The position numbers were made by a program, and so were the translations under genes. DNA of 64,000 bases from Kocuria rosea subsp. polaris (GTDB taxonomy: Bacteria > Actinomycetota > Actinomycetes > Actinomycetales > Micrococcaceae): NCBI RefSeq assembly GCF_001483755.1, contig NZ_LQBK01000022.1:220139-284138 (forward strand). The letters run 5' to 3'. Below are positions 1 to 9,470 of this stretch, one piece after another. How positions within the stretch are numbered: position 1 is the stretch's first letter; every line of letters begins with the position of its first letter. The notes under the pieces are model-generated. The model was not told the origin of the DNA. It made no database searches and worked only from the letters and a program-made list of their open reading frames with translations.

Positions 1-1073
1 AGGCCCACGAGCCCGTAGCAGAACATCAGGGTCCAGACGTATCCCTGGGTGCCCATCTCGATGCCGACGGTCTCGTCGTAGAGGGGCGCTCCGTAGCCCA
101 GCAGCGGCGAGTCCAGGGTGGCCAGGAAGGTGTCCCGGTACAGGTCGGAGCGGGTGCCCGTGCTGTCGCTGTACTCCTGCCGGCCCATGATCCGATCGAC
201 GGCGCCGCTGGCCACGAGCCAGCCGCCGACGGCGGCCACGCCCGCGATCCCGGCCAGGGCGACCCCGATCCGGCCCCGCAGGACCATCCGGACCATCACG
301 TACCCGAGCGCCACGGCGATGCCGAGGAACATGCCCCGGTTGGTCGTGGCCACGGCCGGGGCGAGCGAGGCCAGCAGCCCGGCCACGATCAGCAGGTGCC
401 GGGCGCGGAAGCGCACCGTGGTCAGGTAGGCGAGCACCAGGGGCGTGAGGAGCACGAACCCGGAGCCCCACCCGTTGGTGTACGGGAACGGGGCCGCCGG
501 CCGGTTGTAGGGCTCGGGCGCCCCCCAGGGCATCTGGACCTCCGCGAGGGGTGGGAAGAAGTAGTTCTGCACCAGCGCGTTGGAGGTGATGCCCTCCGGC
601 AGCAGCAGCCCGATCGGGGTGGTCAGCCGCGCCTCGGGGATCACGAACGTCAGCAGGCCGAGTCCCACGAGCGTGGCCCACGCGACCACGGCGGCCCGCA
701 GGAACCGCCGGTGGTCCAGGGTCTCCCGGGCGTTCCAGTAGTAGACGAAGTAGATCAGCGCGGCGAAGATGTTCACCCAGCGCAGCGCGAAGCCCATCCA
801 GGAGCCGAAGCCCTCGATCTGCACCGAGCTCGCCGCCATCCAGAGCAGGAACACGCCGAGCACCCACGCCGGCCACGGGACCGTGGTGCCGCGGCGGAGC
901 ACGAGCAGGAAGAGCATGGCCACGGCGAGCAGCGCCGGGGCGAACTGCAGGGCCCCGGAGGCCCAGATCAGCGGCAGCCCCCAGAACAGGACCAGCAGCG
1001 GCCAGGCGGGCAGGGCGGCGGTGGTGCGGCGGACCGGGGCCGGCCGCACCACCGAGGGGCTCAGGAGGGCCAC
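1..1073 (-). CDS. O-antigen ligase/polymerase-like membrane protein, C-terminus cut by window edge
   Basis: Translating the minus strand gives a long hydrophobic protein with about nine membrane spans in the visible part. A periplasm-type loop reads EPYNRPAAPFPYTNGWG, and a later segment reads TGTRSDLYRDTF. This layout is typical of the Wzy/WaaL (O-antigen ligase) superfamily, which polymerises or transfers lipid-linked oligosaccharides outside the membrane. The chosen start is a GTG at 1073, with GAGGAG about 12 bases upstream inside the end of the glycosyltransferase gene; the frame stays open further upstream, so a longer N-terminus is possible. It follows the GT2 gene closely and is probably in its operon. 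Ligase versus polymerase cannot be decided from sequence alone. Confidence 0.72.
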   Translation of the reverse strand, partial: MALLSPSVVRPAPVRRTTAALPAWPLLVLFWGLPLIWASGALQFAPALLAVAMLFLLVLRRGTTVPWPAWVLGVFLLWMAASSVQIEGFGSWMGFALRWVNIFAALIYFVYYWNARETLDHRRFLRAAVVAWATLVGLGLLTFVIPEARLTTPIGLLLPEGITSNALVQNYFFPPLAEVQMPWGAPEPYNRPAAPFPYTNGWGSGFVLLTPLVLAYLTTVRFRARHLLIVAGLLASLAPAVATTNRGMFLGIAVALGYVMVRMVLRGRIGVALAGIAGVAAVGGWLVASGAVDRIMGRQEYSDSTGTRSDLYRDTFLATLDSPLLGYGAPLYDETVGIEMGTQGYVWTLMFCYGLVG

Positions 1074-1080
1074 GGCCGCC

Positions 1081-2046
1081 TCACACTCCTCGGCCGAAGA
1101 AGGACACGGCGTTCTGCAGCCGCTCGGCGCTGACCGCGCCGGTCGCCACGGCCAGGGCCCCCCAGGCGCGCAGCTGCCCGCGGTCCCGGCGCAGCGCGGC
1201 CCGGGCCCACCGCACGGCCTCCCGGCGGTCGCCGCGGGCGGCGTGGGCGAAGGCCACCTGGCCCGCCATCAGGGCGGTGCCCCGGTCGGAGGTCTCGAAC
1301 TCGGGGAACTTGCGCAGCATGTAGGTCAGGGCGCCGGCCATGTCCCCCCACTGCTGGCGGAAGAAGGAGGGCCGGTCCCAGCGCACGGTCAGCACGGTCT
1401 CGGGCACGGAGTGCACCGGGGCGTGCCGGGCCAGGCGCAGCAGCAGGTCGTAGTCCTCGCCGTAGGAGGAGGGCAGGTCCTCGTCGACGAGGCCCACGGG
1501 CCCGTACAGGTCGGCGCGGCGGCAGATCAGCGCGGAGGGGTGGATCTCCATCATCCGGTCGGCCAGCAGCTCCGGGAAGGTGGCCACGGCCTGCGGGACG
1601 CGCCGGATGGTGCGCTCGTGGGAGACGATCTCGATCGCGCCGGCGATCGCCGAGGCCTCCGGGTGCCGGTGCCAGTGCGCCACCTGCCGGGCGAGCTTGT
1701 GCGGGGCCCACACGTCGTCGTCGTCGCAGAAGGCGATGATCTCCCCGGTGGCGGCGTGGATGCCGGTGTTGCGGGCGCCCACCAGGCCCGGGGAGCGGGT
1801 GTTGGGCACGGTGCGCAGCTCCACGCCGGCCGGGACGCGGACGTCCTCGAGCGGGTCCACCTCGATGCGGTCGAAGACGACCACGACCTGGACGGGGCCG
1901 GCGTAGTCCTGCTCGACGATCGCGCGGACCGCCTCGCGCAGCATCTGCGGCCGCCCGGCGGTGGCGATCAGGACGGACACGGACGGGTGCTCGGTGCGGA
2001 AGCCGGCGGCGGTGGCCGGGGCGGGGGTGAGGACGTCAGCGGACAT
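1081..2046 (-). CDS. GT2-family glycosyltransferase
   Basis: The 321-residue protein starts its GT-A fold with SVSVLIATAGRP (about residues 22-33) and carries FCDDDDVW (Asp 108-111), the metal- and nucleotide-sugar-binding DXD-type motif of family GT2. A later GEDYDLLLRL segment resembles the catalytic-base region of the family. The last 80 residues are Ala/Arg-rich helices with no membrane segment, so the enzyme should act at the cytoplasmic face. Its start overlaps the end of the CDP-alcohol phosphatidyltransferase gene by 11 bases, so the two are translated from one message. Role inferred: adding a sugar to a surface glycopolymer. Donor and acceptor are unknown. Confidence 0.88.
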   Translation of the reverse strand: MSADVLTPAPATAAGFRTEHPSVSVLIATAGRPQMLREAVRAIVEQDYAGPVQVVVVFDRIEVDPLEDVRVPAGVELRTVPNTRSPGLVGARNTGIHAATGEIIAFCDDDDVWAPHKLARQVAHWHRHPEASAIAGAIEIVSHERTIRRVPQAVATFPELLADRMMEIHPSALICRRADLYGPVGLVDEDLPSSYGEDYDLLLRLARHAPVHSVPETVLTVRWDRPSFFRQQWGDMAGALTYMLRKFPEFETSDRGTALMAGQVAFAHAARGDRREAVRWARAALRRDRGQLRAWGALAVATGAVSAERLQNAVSFFGRGV

Positions 2047-2860
2047 GGCGGGTGCTCCTGTCGGTCGGGAGGGCGCCGACGGCGTCGGCGTCCGGGGCGG
2101 TGTCGGCGGGCCGGGCGGTCAGGCCCAGGTACTTGCGCCGCATCGAGACCGCGCTGATCGCCGCGAGGGCGGCCAGCAGGATCGCGTAGGCGGGCAGGAA
2201 GAGCGCGGGGATCCCCCAGAGGAGGAAGATCCAGCAGGTGACCCCCGCGTCGGTGGGCAGGTTGAGGAAGGAGCGCAGCGTCCCGCCCGAGGGCGGCCCG
2301 GCGATCCCGCCCTTGCGCCGCAGCTGCTCGGCGAGGATCTGGCTCATGAACTGGCCGACCTCCACGAGCACGAACAGCGCGGCGAGCACCGCCAGGGCCG
2401 CGGCCGGGAAGGCCTCCGGCCGCGGGTGCAGCAGGGCGGCGGCGGCCACGGCCAGGTGCAGCGCCGGGGTCCGGATCGAGTCGACCACGTGGTCGAGCCA
2501 CTCCCCGGCCGGCGAGCCGGTGCCCGTGAGCCGGGCCACCTGCCCGTCGGCGGAGTCCAGGACGTAGCCGGCCGCGAGGAGCACGGCGACGACGACGCCG
2601 GTGGCCGGGGCCGGCGGGAGCGCCACGAGCACGGCCAGCCCCGCCGCGGAGAGGACCCCGCTGAGGGCGGTCACCCCGTTGGGGGTCAGCCCGGCCGCGG
2701 CCGCCTCGGCCGCGGCGTAGCGGGCCAGCGGGCGGTTGACCCACCGGGTGTAGGCCGGGACCCCCTGGCCGGGCTTCTGCGCGGCGCGCAGCCCGGCCAG
2801 GGCCTCCGGGAAGGTGGGCCGGCGCCGCGGGGCGCCGGCGCTGCCGGTGGTGGTGCTCAT
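2036..2860 (-). CDS. CDP-alcohol phosphatidyltransferase family membrane protein
   Basis: The 274-residue membrane protein has the complete family signature DX2DGX2ARX8GX3DX3D: Asp102, Asp105-Gly106, Ala109-Arg110, Gly119, Asp123 and Asp127. These enzymes move a phospho-alcohol from a CDP-alcohol onto an acceptor alcohol inside the membrane. The ATG at 2860 overlaps the stop of the upstream secreted-protein gene as ATGA. Neighbours are glycan genes rather than phospholipid genes, and a cytidylyltransferase that could make a CDP-alcohol lies at 9471-9917. A role in a phosphodiester-linked polymer is therefore more likely than bulk lipid synthesis, but this is inference. Confidence 0.85.
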   Translation of the reverse strand: MSTTTGSAGAPRRRPTFPEALAGLRAAQKPGQGVPAYTRWVNRPLARYAAAEAAAAGLTPNGVTALSGVLSAAGLAVLVALPPAPATGVVVAVLLAAGYVLDSADGQVARLTGTGSPAGEWLDHVVDSIRTPALHLAVAAAALLHPRPEAFPAAALAVLAALFVLVEVGQFMSQILAEQLRRKGGIAGPPSGGTLRSFLNLPTDAGVTCWIFLLWGIPALFLPAYAILLAALAAISAVSMRRKYLGLTARPADTAPDADAVGALPTDRSTRHVR

Positions 2861-5800
2861 GCCGCGTCCTTCGGGCGGGGCGCCAGCTCGAGGTCGAAGC
2901 TGGCGTCCGGGGTCGCCCGGTAGTCGAGGTGCATGCTGACGGTGACCACGTTGACCCCTGCCTTCAGGGCCGAGGCCGGCACCACGGCGGTGACCGGGTC
3001 GGCGAGGGCGGCGGTGGTGCTCCGGGCGCCCAGCGTGTAGCTGGTCCAGTCGAGGGAGCCCTCCGGCATGTTGGATCGGACGATCTCCTTGCCGTTGACC
3101 CGCACCACGATCCCGTCGTCGGCCCGGGTGGTGAGCTGCAGGTCCCCGAGCGCCGCCGGGTCTGCCACCGTGAACTCCTTGCGGAACTGGGTGGCCACCG
3201 GCCGGCGCCCGTCCGTGGTCAGCTCCGTGGCCACGGGGGTGCCCCAGCCGAACGGTGCCTTCCCCTTCAGCCAGCCCGTGACCGCGCCGGCCTCCTGCCA
3301 GTCGGCCTCGGGCGCCGAGTCCTCGTGCCGGTAGGACCACTCGGCCCCGCGGGCGATGACGTCGGGCAGCACCGCGGGCGCCTCGGGCTGCTCGCCCTCG
3401 GTGACCACGGCCTTCAGGTCGAAGCTGGCGTCGGTGGTGTTGGTCCAGTTGGAGTGCATCTCGGCGGCGATGACGTTCTTGCCGTCGCGCAGCATCCAGC
3501 CGGGGACCTCCACCGTGACGGGCTCGGCCACCGCGGTAGCGGTCCGGCGCGGGGCGGTCGCGTACGTCCCGGAGGACAGCAGCCCGTCCGGCAGGTTGCT
3601 GCGGGTCACCTCTTCCCCGTTGACGTAGACGGCGATGCCGTCGTCGGCCCGGGTGGTGAGGGTCAGCTTCTCGATCGTGGAGGCGTCGGCCACCTGCACC
3701 GACCGGCGGAAGTAGGTGGTCAGCGGGCGGGTGCCGTCGGCCACCAGCGTGGTCCTCACCTGGTCGCCGCCCCAGCCGAGCACGGCCGAGCCCTGCTTCC
3801 AGGAGGCGTCGTCGAAGTCCGTCGACGCCCAGCCGCGGGCCGGCGGGTTGGCGCGGTCGTGGTGGTACCTCCACGTGGCGCCCTCGGCGACGAGCGCGTC
3901 CGGATCGGCCGGCTCCTCGGCCGGGGGCTCCTCGGCGGGCGGCTCCTCGACAGGGGGCTCCTCCGCCGGCGGTTCCTCCGCGGGCGGCTCCTCCTCGGCG
4001 GGCGGCGCCGGCTGCGTGCCGGCGGTGGCCACGGCGGTGAGGTCGAAGCTGGCGTCAGTGGTGTTCGTCCAGTTGGAGTGCATCTGGGCGGAGATCACGT
4101 TCTTGCCGGTCTTCAGCGCCGATCCGGGGACCTCCACCGTGACGGGCTCGGCCACCGCGGTGACGGTCCGGCGCGGGGCCAGGGCCCAGGGGTGGTCCTC
4201 GAAGGAGCCGTCGGTGACGTTGGAGCGGACCACTTCCTTGCCGTTGACGAAGACGACCACCCCGTCGTCGGCGCGGGTCGTGAGGGTCAGCTTCGCGACC
4301 TTCGTGGCGTCGGCCACGTCCACGGTCCGGCGGAACTGGGTGACGATCGGGCGGGTGCCGTCGGCCACCAGCGTGGTCTTCACCGAGGCGTCGCCCCAGC
4401 CGAGCACGGCCGAGCCCTGCTTCCACGCGGAGTCGTCGAAGCCGGTGGACGTCCAGCCCGCACCGGGCGCGACGTCACGGCTGTGGTGGTACTTCCACGT
4501 GGCGCCCTCGGCGATCAGGGTGCTGGTGCCGGGCTCGGGCTCCGGCTGCGGCTCGGGGGCCGGCTCCGTGCCCGCCAGCACCACCGGGGTGGAGGCGGAG
4601 ACGTTGCCCGCGGCGTCCGCCGCGCGCACCGCGTACCGGGCGCCGTCCACGTGCGGGACCTTCAGGCTGGTGCCCGTGGCGGTGCCGACCGGCCGGTCGT
4701 TGCGCAGCACCTGGTAGGTCACCCCGGACTCGGGGGCCGCCGTCCAGGTGAGGACGTCGGAGGTCCCGTCGAGACCGACCTTCAGGCCCGTGGGCGCGGC
4801 CGGGGCCTTGGCGTCCCGCGGGGCGAAGCGGAGGAAGCCGCCGGACCACTGCGGGGAGCCGGTGGAGGAGATGCTGCGGTTGATGTCGCCGCCGGTCCAC
4901 AGGACCCCGTTGCTGTCCATCAGCGTGGCCCAGACGCCCCAGCCGCCGAAGCCCTTGATCTCCGGGTTGAAGCCGGGGATGAAGCGTCCGGTGCCGGCGT
5001 CCCAGGCGCCGATGGCGTTGATCCGGTCGGCCACCGTGGTCGGCTGGGTCGAGAGCCGGGTCCACTTCGTGGCGCCGGCGTTGAACCAGTTGAAGCAGTG
5101 GCACGCCCCGAAGACCGTGCTGTCGGTCGAGGTGATCGCCTGCATGTCGCCACCGGCGGTGGTGATCCCCTGGGAGGTGCGCTGGAAGGTGGAGCGGTCG
5201 TAGCCGAACATGGAGTGCTCGGCGCCGCCGGCCCACACGGTGTTCCCCTGCTCGCGCACGGCGAGCTGGAAGGCGAGCTGGCCCGGGTCGGCGTAGTCCA
5301 CCGGGACGGACGGGTCCCAGGTCCAGGTGTCCAGCGGGGCGCCGGCGGTGGTCCGCACGGACGCCAGCCGGAACGCCGAGGCGTTCTGGGACTGGTTGAA
5401 GTAGCCGGCCGCGTAGAGCCGGTCGCCCTTGGCGGAGGCGTCGATGCTGGTCACCGTGCCGTTGAACTCGGGGTTCCAGGAGGAGTCCGGGGTGCGCGTG
5501 GAGATCTTCACGCGGGCGCCGGCGCGGGCGTAGACACGGCCCGTCTCCTGACCGCCGCTGAGGTGCGTGAAGGCGCCGCCCAGGTAGAGCCAGTCGCCCT
5601 GCACGTCGAGGGTGCGGACCTGCAGCACGCCGTTGGTGAGCAGGTTCTCCACCTTGAGGTTCCAGGCGGTGTCCACCTTGCCGGTCGTGGCGTCGAGCAC
5701 CACGAAGCCGGGGGAGCTCACGCCGTTGACCGTGCTGAAGCGCCCGCCCACGGCGAGCCGGTTGTTCGGCAGCTCCGCGAGGGACTTGACCTGGCCGTCG

Positions 5801-6945
5801 AAGACCGGACGGAAGTCGGTGCGCAGCTCACCGGAGTTGACGTCGAAGGCCGCGAGGTAGGACTGGGCCACGCGCCCGGTGCCGGCCGCGCTGCGCTGCA
5901 TGGCCTTGAAGTTCCCGCCGGTGAAGACCGTGCTCCCGATCTGCTCGAGGGCCTGCACCTCCGTGTTCATCTCCTCGCCCTGGCCGTCGGCGCGCTCCAC
6001 GGCCCCCCACTTGGTGGGCTCGGCGCCGCTGTTGGGCAGGGCCCGCTGGGCGATCGCGGCGGTCCCGGAGTCCGGGATCGCCTTGCCGCTGAAGGCCTTC
6101 TGGTCGACCTTGGGCCGCAGGTACACCTGCGTGAAGGGCATGGCGCCCTTGCCGCCCGCGGCCGGGGACCACAGGTAGGTGGTCGACGTGTTGCTGCCGG
6201 CCATCTCGTCGCCGTAGCGGAAGCCGCGCTGCCAGCTGGTCTCGGCGGTGTCCTCGAAGCGCATCCGGGCCGTGCCGGTGGTGCCGATGTCGTTGGTGGT
6301 GCCGCTGGTCCCGGAGGCCACGCTCCCGCCGTAGGCGAACGAGTAGGAGGTCACCGGGGTGCGGGAGCCGAAGGCCCAGTTCCAGTACGGCTTGGCGGAG
6401 ATCTTCATCCGCCCCTCCTGCCAGGTGGTGCCCGCGGCGTCCCGGGCACGGCGCAGCCGGATGCCGTCGTCGAGGGAGTCGGGGCGCTGCCCGTTCAGGA
6501 GGTCGTCGACCGTCTCCGAGGACAGCTGCTTGGGCGTGAAGGCCGCGGTGCCCGTGACCGTGGAGGAGACGTCCTTGGGCGTGCCCACGCCCTGGTAGTA
6601 CTCCTTCCAGTCGTTGCGGCCGCGGCCCACGAGGACCCAGCCGCCGCCGTCGGTCACCTGGTCGCAGTAGAACTGCTCGGGCGCGGTCATCGCCGGGGTC
6701 ACCAGCCAGTAGACGCCGGAGGCCGACTTCGGGTCCTTCTGCTTGATCTCCCAGCAGGACGCCGCGGCCGAGGCCGCGGTCCTGCCGTCCACCGGGGGCG
6801 CCTCGGCGGCGCCCACCGGGGCGAAGGTCAGCAGCGTCGTGGCGACGGCCAGCACGGTGCCGATGCTCAGGCTCGCCCTGGTGCGGGCCGTGCGGGCCCG
6901 GCGCCGGGCCCGGTCCGCCCGGGTCGGGGTGTTCGTGTTTCCCAT
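2857..6945 (-). CDS. Very large secreted modular protein (fibrinogen-like, propeller, FN3, three repeat modules)
   Basis: About 1362 residues with a signal peptide (Arg-rich n-region, hydrophobic core ending near GAAEA). In order: a fibrinogen C-terminal-like module with TDGGGWVLVGRGR near residue 100; a beta-propeller-like region of GG-F repeats such as VFTGGNFKAM and RLAVGGRFSTVNG (about 330-690); a fibronectin-III domain (about 710-790); and three related modules of about 160 residues (from about 810, 1020 and 1190), each with TLTTRADDGxxVxVNGKE-like and GKNVI motifs. Modules one and two are joined by a Pro-Glu linker of PPAEE units. No sortase signal or membrane anchor is visible. The start at 6945 is preferred to the ATG 15 bases upstream because it has AGGAA at proper spacing. 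Likely an adhesin or glycan-binding surface protein. Confidence 0.8.
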   Translation of the reverse strand: MGNTNTPTRADRARRRARTARTRASLSIGTVLAVATTLLTFAPVGAAEAPPVDGRTAASAAASCWEIKQKDPKSASGVYWLVTPAMTAPEQFYCDQVTDGGGWVLVGRGRNDWKEYYQGVGTPKDVSSTVTGTAAFTPKQLSSETVDDLLNGQRPDSLDDGIRLRRARDAAGTTWQEGRMKISAKPYWNWAFGSRTPVTSYSFAYGGSVASGTSGTTNDIGTTGTARMRFEDTAETSWQRGFRYGDEMAGSNTSTTYLWSPAAGGKGAMPFTQVYLRPKVDQKAFSGKAIPDSGTAAIAQRALPNSGAEPTKWGAVERADGQGEEMNTEVQALEQIGSTVFTGGNFKAMQRSAAGTGRVAQSYLAAFDVNSGELRTDFRPVFDGQVKSLAELPNNRLAVGGRFSTVNGVSSPGFVVLDATTGKVDTAWNLKVENLLTNGVLQVRTLDVQGDWLYLGGAFTHLSGGQETGRVYARAGARVKISTRTPDSSWNPEFNGTVTSIDASAKGDRLYAAGYFNQSQNASAFRLASVRTTAGAPLDTWTWDPSVPVDYADPGQLAFQLAVREQGNTVWAGGAEHSMFGYDRSTFQRTSQGITTAGGDMQAITSTDSTVFGACHCFNWFNAGATKWTRLSTQPTTVADRINAIGAWDAGTGRFIPGFNPEIKGFGGWGVWATLMDSNGVLWTGGDINRSISSTGSPQWSGGFLRFAPRDAKAPAAPTGLKVGLDGTSDVLTWTAAPESGVTYQVLRNDRPVGTATGTSLKVPHVDGARYAVRAADAAGNVSASTPVVLAGTEPAPEPQPEPEPGTSTLIAEGATWKYHHSRDVAPGAGWTSTGFDDSAWKQGSAVLGWGDASVKTTLVADGTRPIVTQFRRTVDVADATKVAKLTLTTRADDGVVVFVNGKEVVRSNVTDGSFEDHPWALAPRRTVTAVAEPVTVEVPGSALKTGKNVISAQMHSNWTNTTDASFDLTAVATAGTQPAPPAEEEPPAEEPPAEEPPVEEPPAEEPPAEEPADPDALVAEGATWRYHHDRANPPARGWASTDFDDASWKQGSAVLGWGGDQVRTTLVADGTRPLTTYFRRSVQVADASTIEKLTLTTRADDGIAVYVNGEEVTRSNLPDGLLSSGTYATAPRRTATAVAEPVTVEVPGWMLRDGKNVIAAEMHSNWTNTTDASFDLKAVVTEGEQPEAPAVLPDVIARGAEWSYRHEDSAPEADWQEAGAVTGWLKGKAPFGWGTPVATELTTDGRRPVATQFRKEFTVADPAALGDLQLTTRADDGIVVRVNGKEIVRSNMPEGSLDWTSYTLGARSTTAALADPVTAVVPASALKAGVNVVTVSMHLDYRATPDASFDLELAPRPKDAA

Positions 6946-6978
6946 GGTGTGGTTCCTCAACAGGTTCGTGCGGACGGA

Positions 6979-7692
6979 TCAGCAGGTCGGGTCGTCGGGG
7001 AAGCCGTGCTGGACGACTTGCCAGGACTCGCCCGGTTGGCGGAAGAGGTCGTAGTTGTGCAGGGCCTTGCGGCCCTTCTGCTTGCCGCTGACGACCACGC
7101 CGTCACGGTCCACCACGGTGACCTCGGAGGAGTCCAGGCAGACCGTCACGCGCACGGCCTCGCCGTCGTCCGTGGGCAGCGGGGCGGAGACGGGCTCGCC
7201 GACGACGACGGGCGTCCCGCGCTGCTCCCAGCCCTGGTGCTCGAACTCGGCCAGGGACGCGAGGATCTCCTGGAGCGCGGCACCGGTGGCGGACTCCTCG
7301 GCCACCGCGACGGCGGCCGGGTCCAGCTCGGCGGGCTCCTGCGCGGCGTCCAGCTCGGCGGCGGACTGCGGCTTGCCGGGGTCCTCCGGGGCCGGCTCGT
7401 CCGAGGGGACGAAGGCCTCGTGGGCCTCGAGCGCCGCCTCGATCTGCTCGACCTCCGGCGCGTCGGCGGCCACGGGCTCCGCCGAGGGCAGGTCCTTGGC
7501 GCGGACCTCCTGCGGCGTCTCCAGCTCCACCACGGTGTTGGCCTCGAGGGCCTCCGCCGCCGGGTCGTCGCCGGCGCCGCCGGCGCCGCAGCCGGCCAGC
7601 AGACCGGCGAGCACGAGCCCGCCGAGCAGCCGGTGCGCGGTACGGACAGTGGGACCTCGAGTGCTCGATGCGCACGACAGGTCAAGGATCAT
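6979..7692 (-). CDS. Putative lipoprotein, hypothetical
   Basis: A 237-residue protein whose N-terminus has a hydrophobic stretch ending in LLAGCGAG, a good lipobox, so it is probably a membrane-anchored lipoprotein. The middle is rich in Glu, Ala and Pro. The C-terminal 100 residues (GWEQRGTPVVV, then VTVCLDSSEVTVVDRDG, then WQVVQHGF) resemble the small alpha+beta domains found in actinobacterial lipoproteins of unknown function. The ATG at 7692 has a GGGGGAG ribosome site about 8 bases upstream. It is the first gene of the minus-strand run that continues into the large secreted protein 33 bases on. Function is not recognised. Confidence 0.72.
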   Translation of the reverse strand: MILDLSCASSTRGPTVRTAHRLLGGLVLAGLLAGCGAGGAGDDPAAEALEANTVVELETPQEVRAKDLPSAEPVAADAPEVEQIEAALEAHEAFVPSDEPAPEDPGKPQSAAELDAAQEPAELDPAAVAVAEESATGAALQEILASLAEFEHQGWEQRGTPVVVGEPVSAPLPTDDGEAVRVTVCLDSSEVTVVDRDGVVVSGKQKGRKALHNYDLFRQPGESWQVVQHGFPDDPTC

Positions 7693-8023
7693 GTCAGCTC
7701 CCCCCAGATCTGAACTTCCGGCGCCGATGGCCGGCGCCGCGGTGATCCGCCGCAGGTTGTGGGTCGAGGGACCCCCGCGGCCTCCCGGACGACCCCCCGT
7801 CCGGATTCATTGGATCGCATGGAGTCTAACCCCGGTGTTAACGATCGGGAACGAGTTTCGATGTCCCCTTTTCTGACCCTCCTTTTCGGATGCAAACGCA
7901 GGTTTCTCCGCAGTAGGGTGAGGCGATCACCGGAATTTCTTCAAGCAAATGGGGAGTCCGGACGCAGCACGGGACGGCCGAGGCTCGGGGGAGCGCGGCG
8001 TCCGGCGAACGCAGGGGGACGTT
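7693..8023. other. Divergent intergenic region
   Basis: About 330 bases between the lipoprotein gene and the acyltransferase gene, which read away from each other, so it should contain both promoters. An A+T-richer patch at about 7800-7945 contains GTTAAC and TAGGGT-like boxes, but no convincing -35/-10 pair could be fixed. A short G+C palindrome (GGCGCC repeated at about 7720-7740) lies near the lipoprotein start. No gene seen. Confidence 0.4.
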
Positions 8024-9289
8024 GTGGCGGGGGAGACACCAGTACCGGTACCAGCAGGGGCGCGCCGGCGCCGCAGGGCGCAGCTGCCCGTGCGGCAGTT
8101 CGCGCACCTGGACGCGATGCGGGCCGCCGCGGTGATGCTCGTGGTGCTCGCGCACGCCGGCCTGGAGCTGGTGCCGGGCGGCAGCGGGGTGACGATCTTC
8201 TTCGTCATCTCCGGGTTCATCATCACGCACCTGGTGCTCAAGGAGCACCGGCGCACCGGCGGCTTCGACATCGCGGGGTTCTACCGCCGGCGGGCCCTCA
8301 AGCTGGCCCCGCCGCTGCTCGTGGCCCTGGTGCTGCCCACCGCCGTGTACGCGTGGCTGGTCCGGCCGGTGGGTCTCGGGGACTTCCTGGGGCAGGTCTT
8401 CTTCTTCTTCAACTGGCGCTACACGGACTCCCAGGTGGACGTGCTGCCCGGCTCGATCGTGGTGTGGAGCCTGTCCATCGAGGAGCAGTTCTACGTGGCC
8501 TTCGCGCTGATCTGGCTGCTGCTGGTGGGTCGGCGCCGGCCGGCCACCGCGCTGGCCGTGCTGGCGGGGATCGCCGCGCTCGCCTCGGCGGGCGCGCGGG
8601 TGGCCCTGCACCTGGGCGGGGCCAGCGCGGACCGGATCTACTTCGGCACCGACACCCGGCTCGAGGCCATCGCGATCGGCGTGCTCGCCGCGATCTGGTA
8701 CGCCCGCGCCACCCGGGAGGGCGCGGCCGGGGCCCCGGCGTGGTGGGGCCGGGACCGGGTCCTGGTGCTGGCCGTGCTGCTCTACCTCGGCTCGCTGCTG
8801 ATCCGGGACGAGCTCTTCCGCGAGACCGTCCGCTACACGGCGCAGGCGGTCGCGGCCTGCCTGGTGGTGCTCTGGGGCCTGCACGGGCCCACCGGCCGGC
8901 TCGGCACCCGGGTGCTGGCGGGGATGCGGTGGACGCCGATCCAGCTCCTGGGGCTGGCCAGCTACAGCATCTACCTGCTCCACCTGGGGGCCGGGCACGC
9001 GCTGACGGCGGTGTTCGGCGAGCTGCCGGGTCCCGCCGGGGTGGCCCTGCGCGTGCTGGTGGGCACGGCCGCCGGCATCGCCTGCTGGTGGTTCGTCGAG
9101 GAGCCCGTGGCCCGCTGGCACCACCGCCGCCGCACCGGCCGGCGCGCTGCGCCGGCGGCCGCCCCGGTCCCGCCGGAGCCGTCCGGAGAGCAGGCCGCCG
9201 TGCCCTCGGGTGGGCACGCCGCCGGGCGGACGGCCGAGCCGGCGGCCGGGCAGGCAAGCGGGCAGCCGGTCGGGCAGCCGTCCGGCTGA
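8024..9289 (+). CDS. Acyltransferase 3 (OafA/YrhL-type) membrane protein
   Basis: A polytopic membrane protein of about 421 residues. It opens with LPVRQFAHLDAMRAAAVMLV, followed by VLAHAGL, matching the first helix and conserved His of acyltransferase family 3. ISGFIITHLVLKEH, the FYRRRALKLAPPLL segment and VVWSLSIEEQFYV are further family landmarks. These proteins move acyl groups, often acetyl, onto extracytoplasmic sugars. The last 60 residues form a hydrophilic Ala/Pro/Gly tail. The GTG at 8024 with GGGGGAC just ahead is preferred to an ATG 75 bases upstream that lacks a ribosome site. Inferred role: decoration of the nearby surface polymer. Confidence 0.88.
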   Translation: MAGETPVPVPAGARRRRRAQLPVRQFAHLDAMRAAAVMLVVLAHAGLELVPGGSGVTIFFVISGFIITHLVLKEHRRTGGFDIAGFYRRRALKLAPPLLVALVLPTAVYAWLVRPVGLGDFLGQVFFFFNWRYTDSQVDVLPGSIVVWSLSIEEQFYVAFALIWLLLVGRRRPATALAVLAGIAALASAGARVALHLGGASADRIYFGTDTRLEAIAIGVLAAIWYARATREGAAGAPAWWGRDRVLVLAVLLYLGSLLIRDELFRETVRYTAQAVAACLVVLWGLHGPTGRLGTRVLAGMRWTPIQLLGLASYSIYLLHLGAGHALTAVFGELPGPAGVALRVLVGTAAGIACWWFVEEPVARWHHRRRTGRRAAPAAAPVPPEPSGEQAAVPSGGHAAGRTAEPAAGQASGQPVGQPSG

Positions 9290-9470
9290 GCCCGCACCCG
9301 CCCGTCCGCACGCGACCTGCCGTTCGCGGGCGGACGGGCCCACAGATTTCCGCCGCGCGCCTCCGGGGCCGCGGCGAGCAGACCGAGAAGGACTCCCGGC
9401 GTCGTCCGGGCGGTCCACCGGGCCGGGGCACAGGAGGCCCCGGCAGGATCCCGAGGGGGGAATGACTGAC

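Noticed and set aside
2929..7713. A very long open frame on the plus strand opposite the large secreted protein
   Set aside because: It mirrors the minus-strand gene's high-GC codon bias and encodes only Gly/Arg/Val-rich low-complexity sequence without any domain.
7693..8023. Strong divergent sigma-70-type promoters
   Set aside because: Boxes such as TAGGGT and GTTAAC occur, but no pair at proper spacing could be defended.
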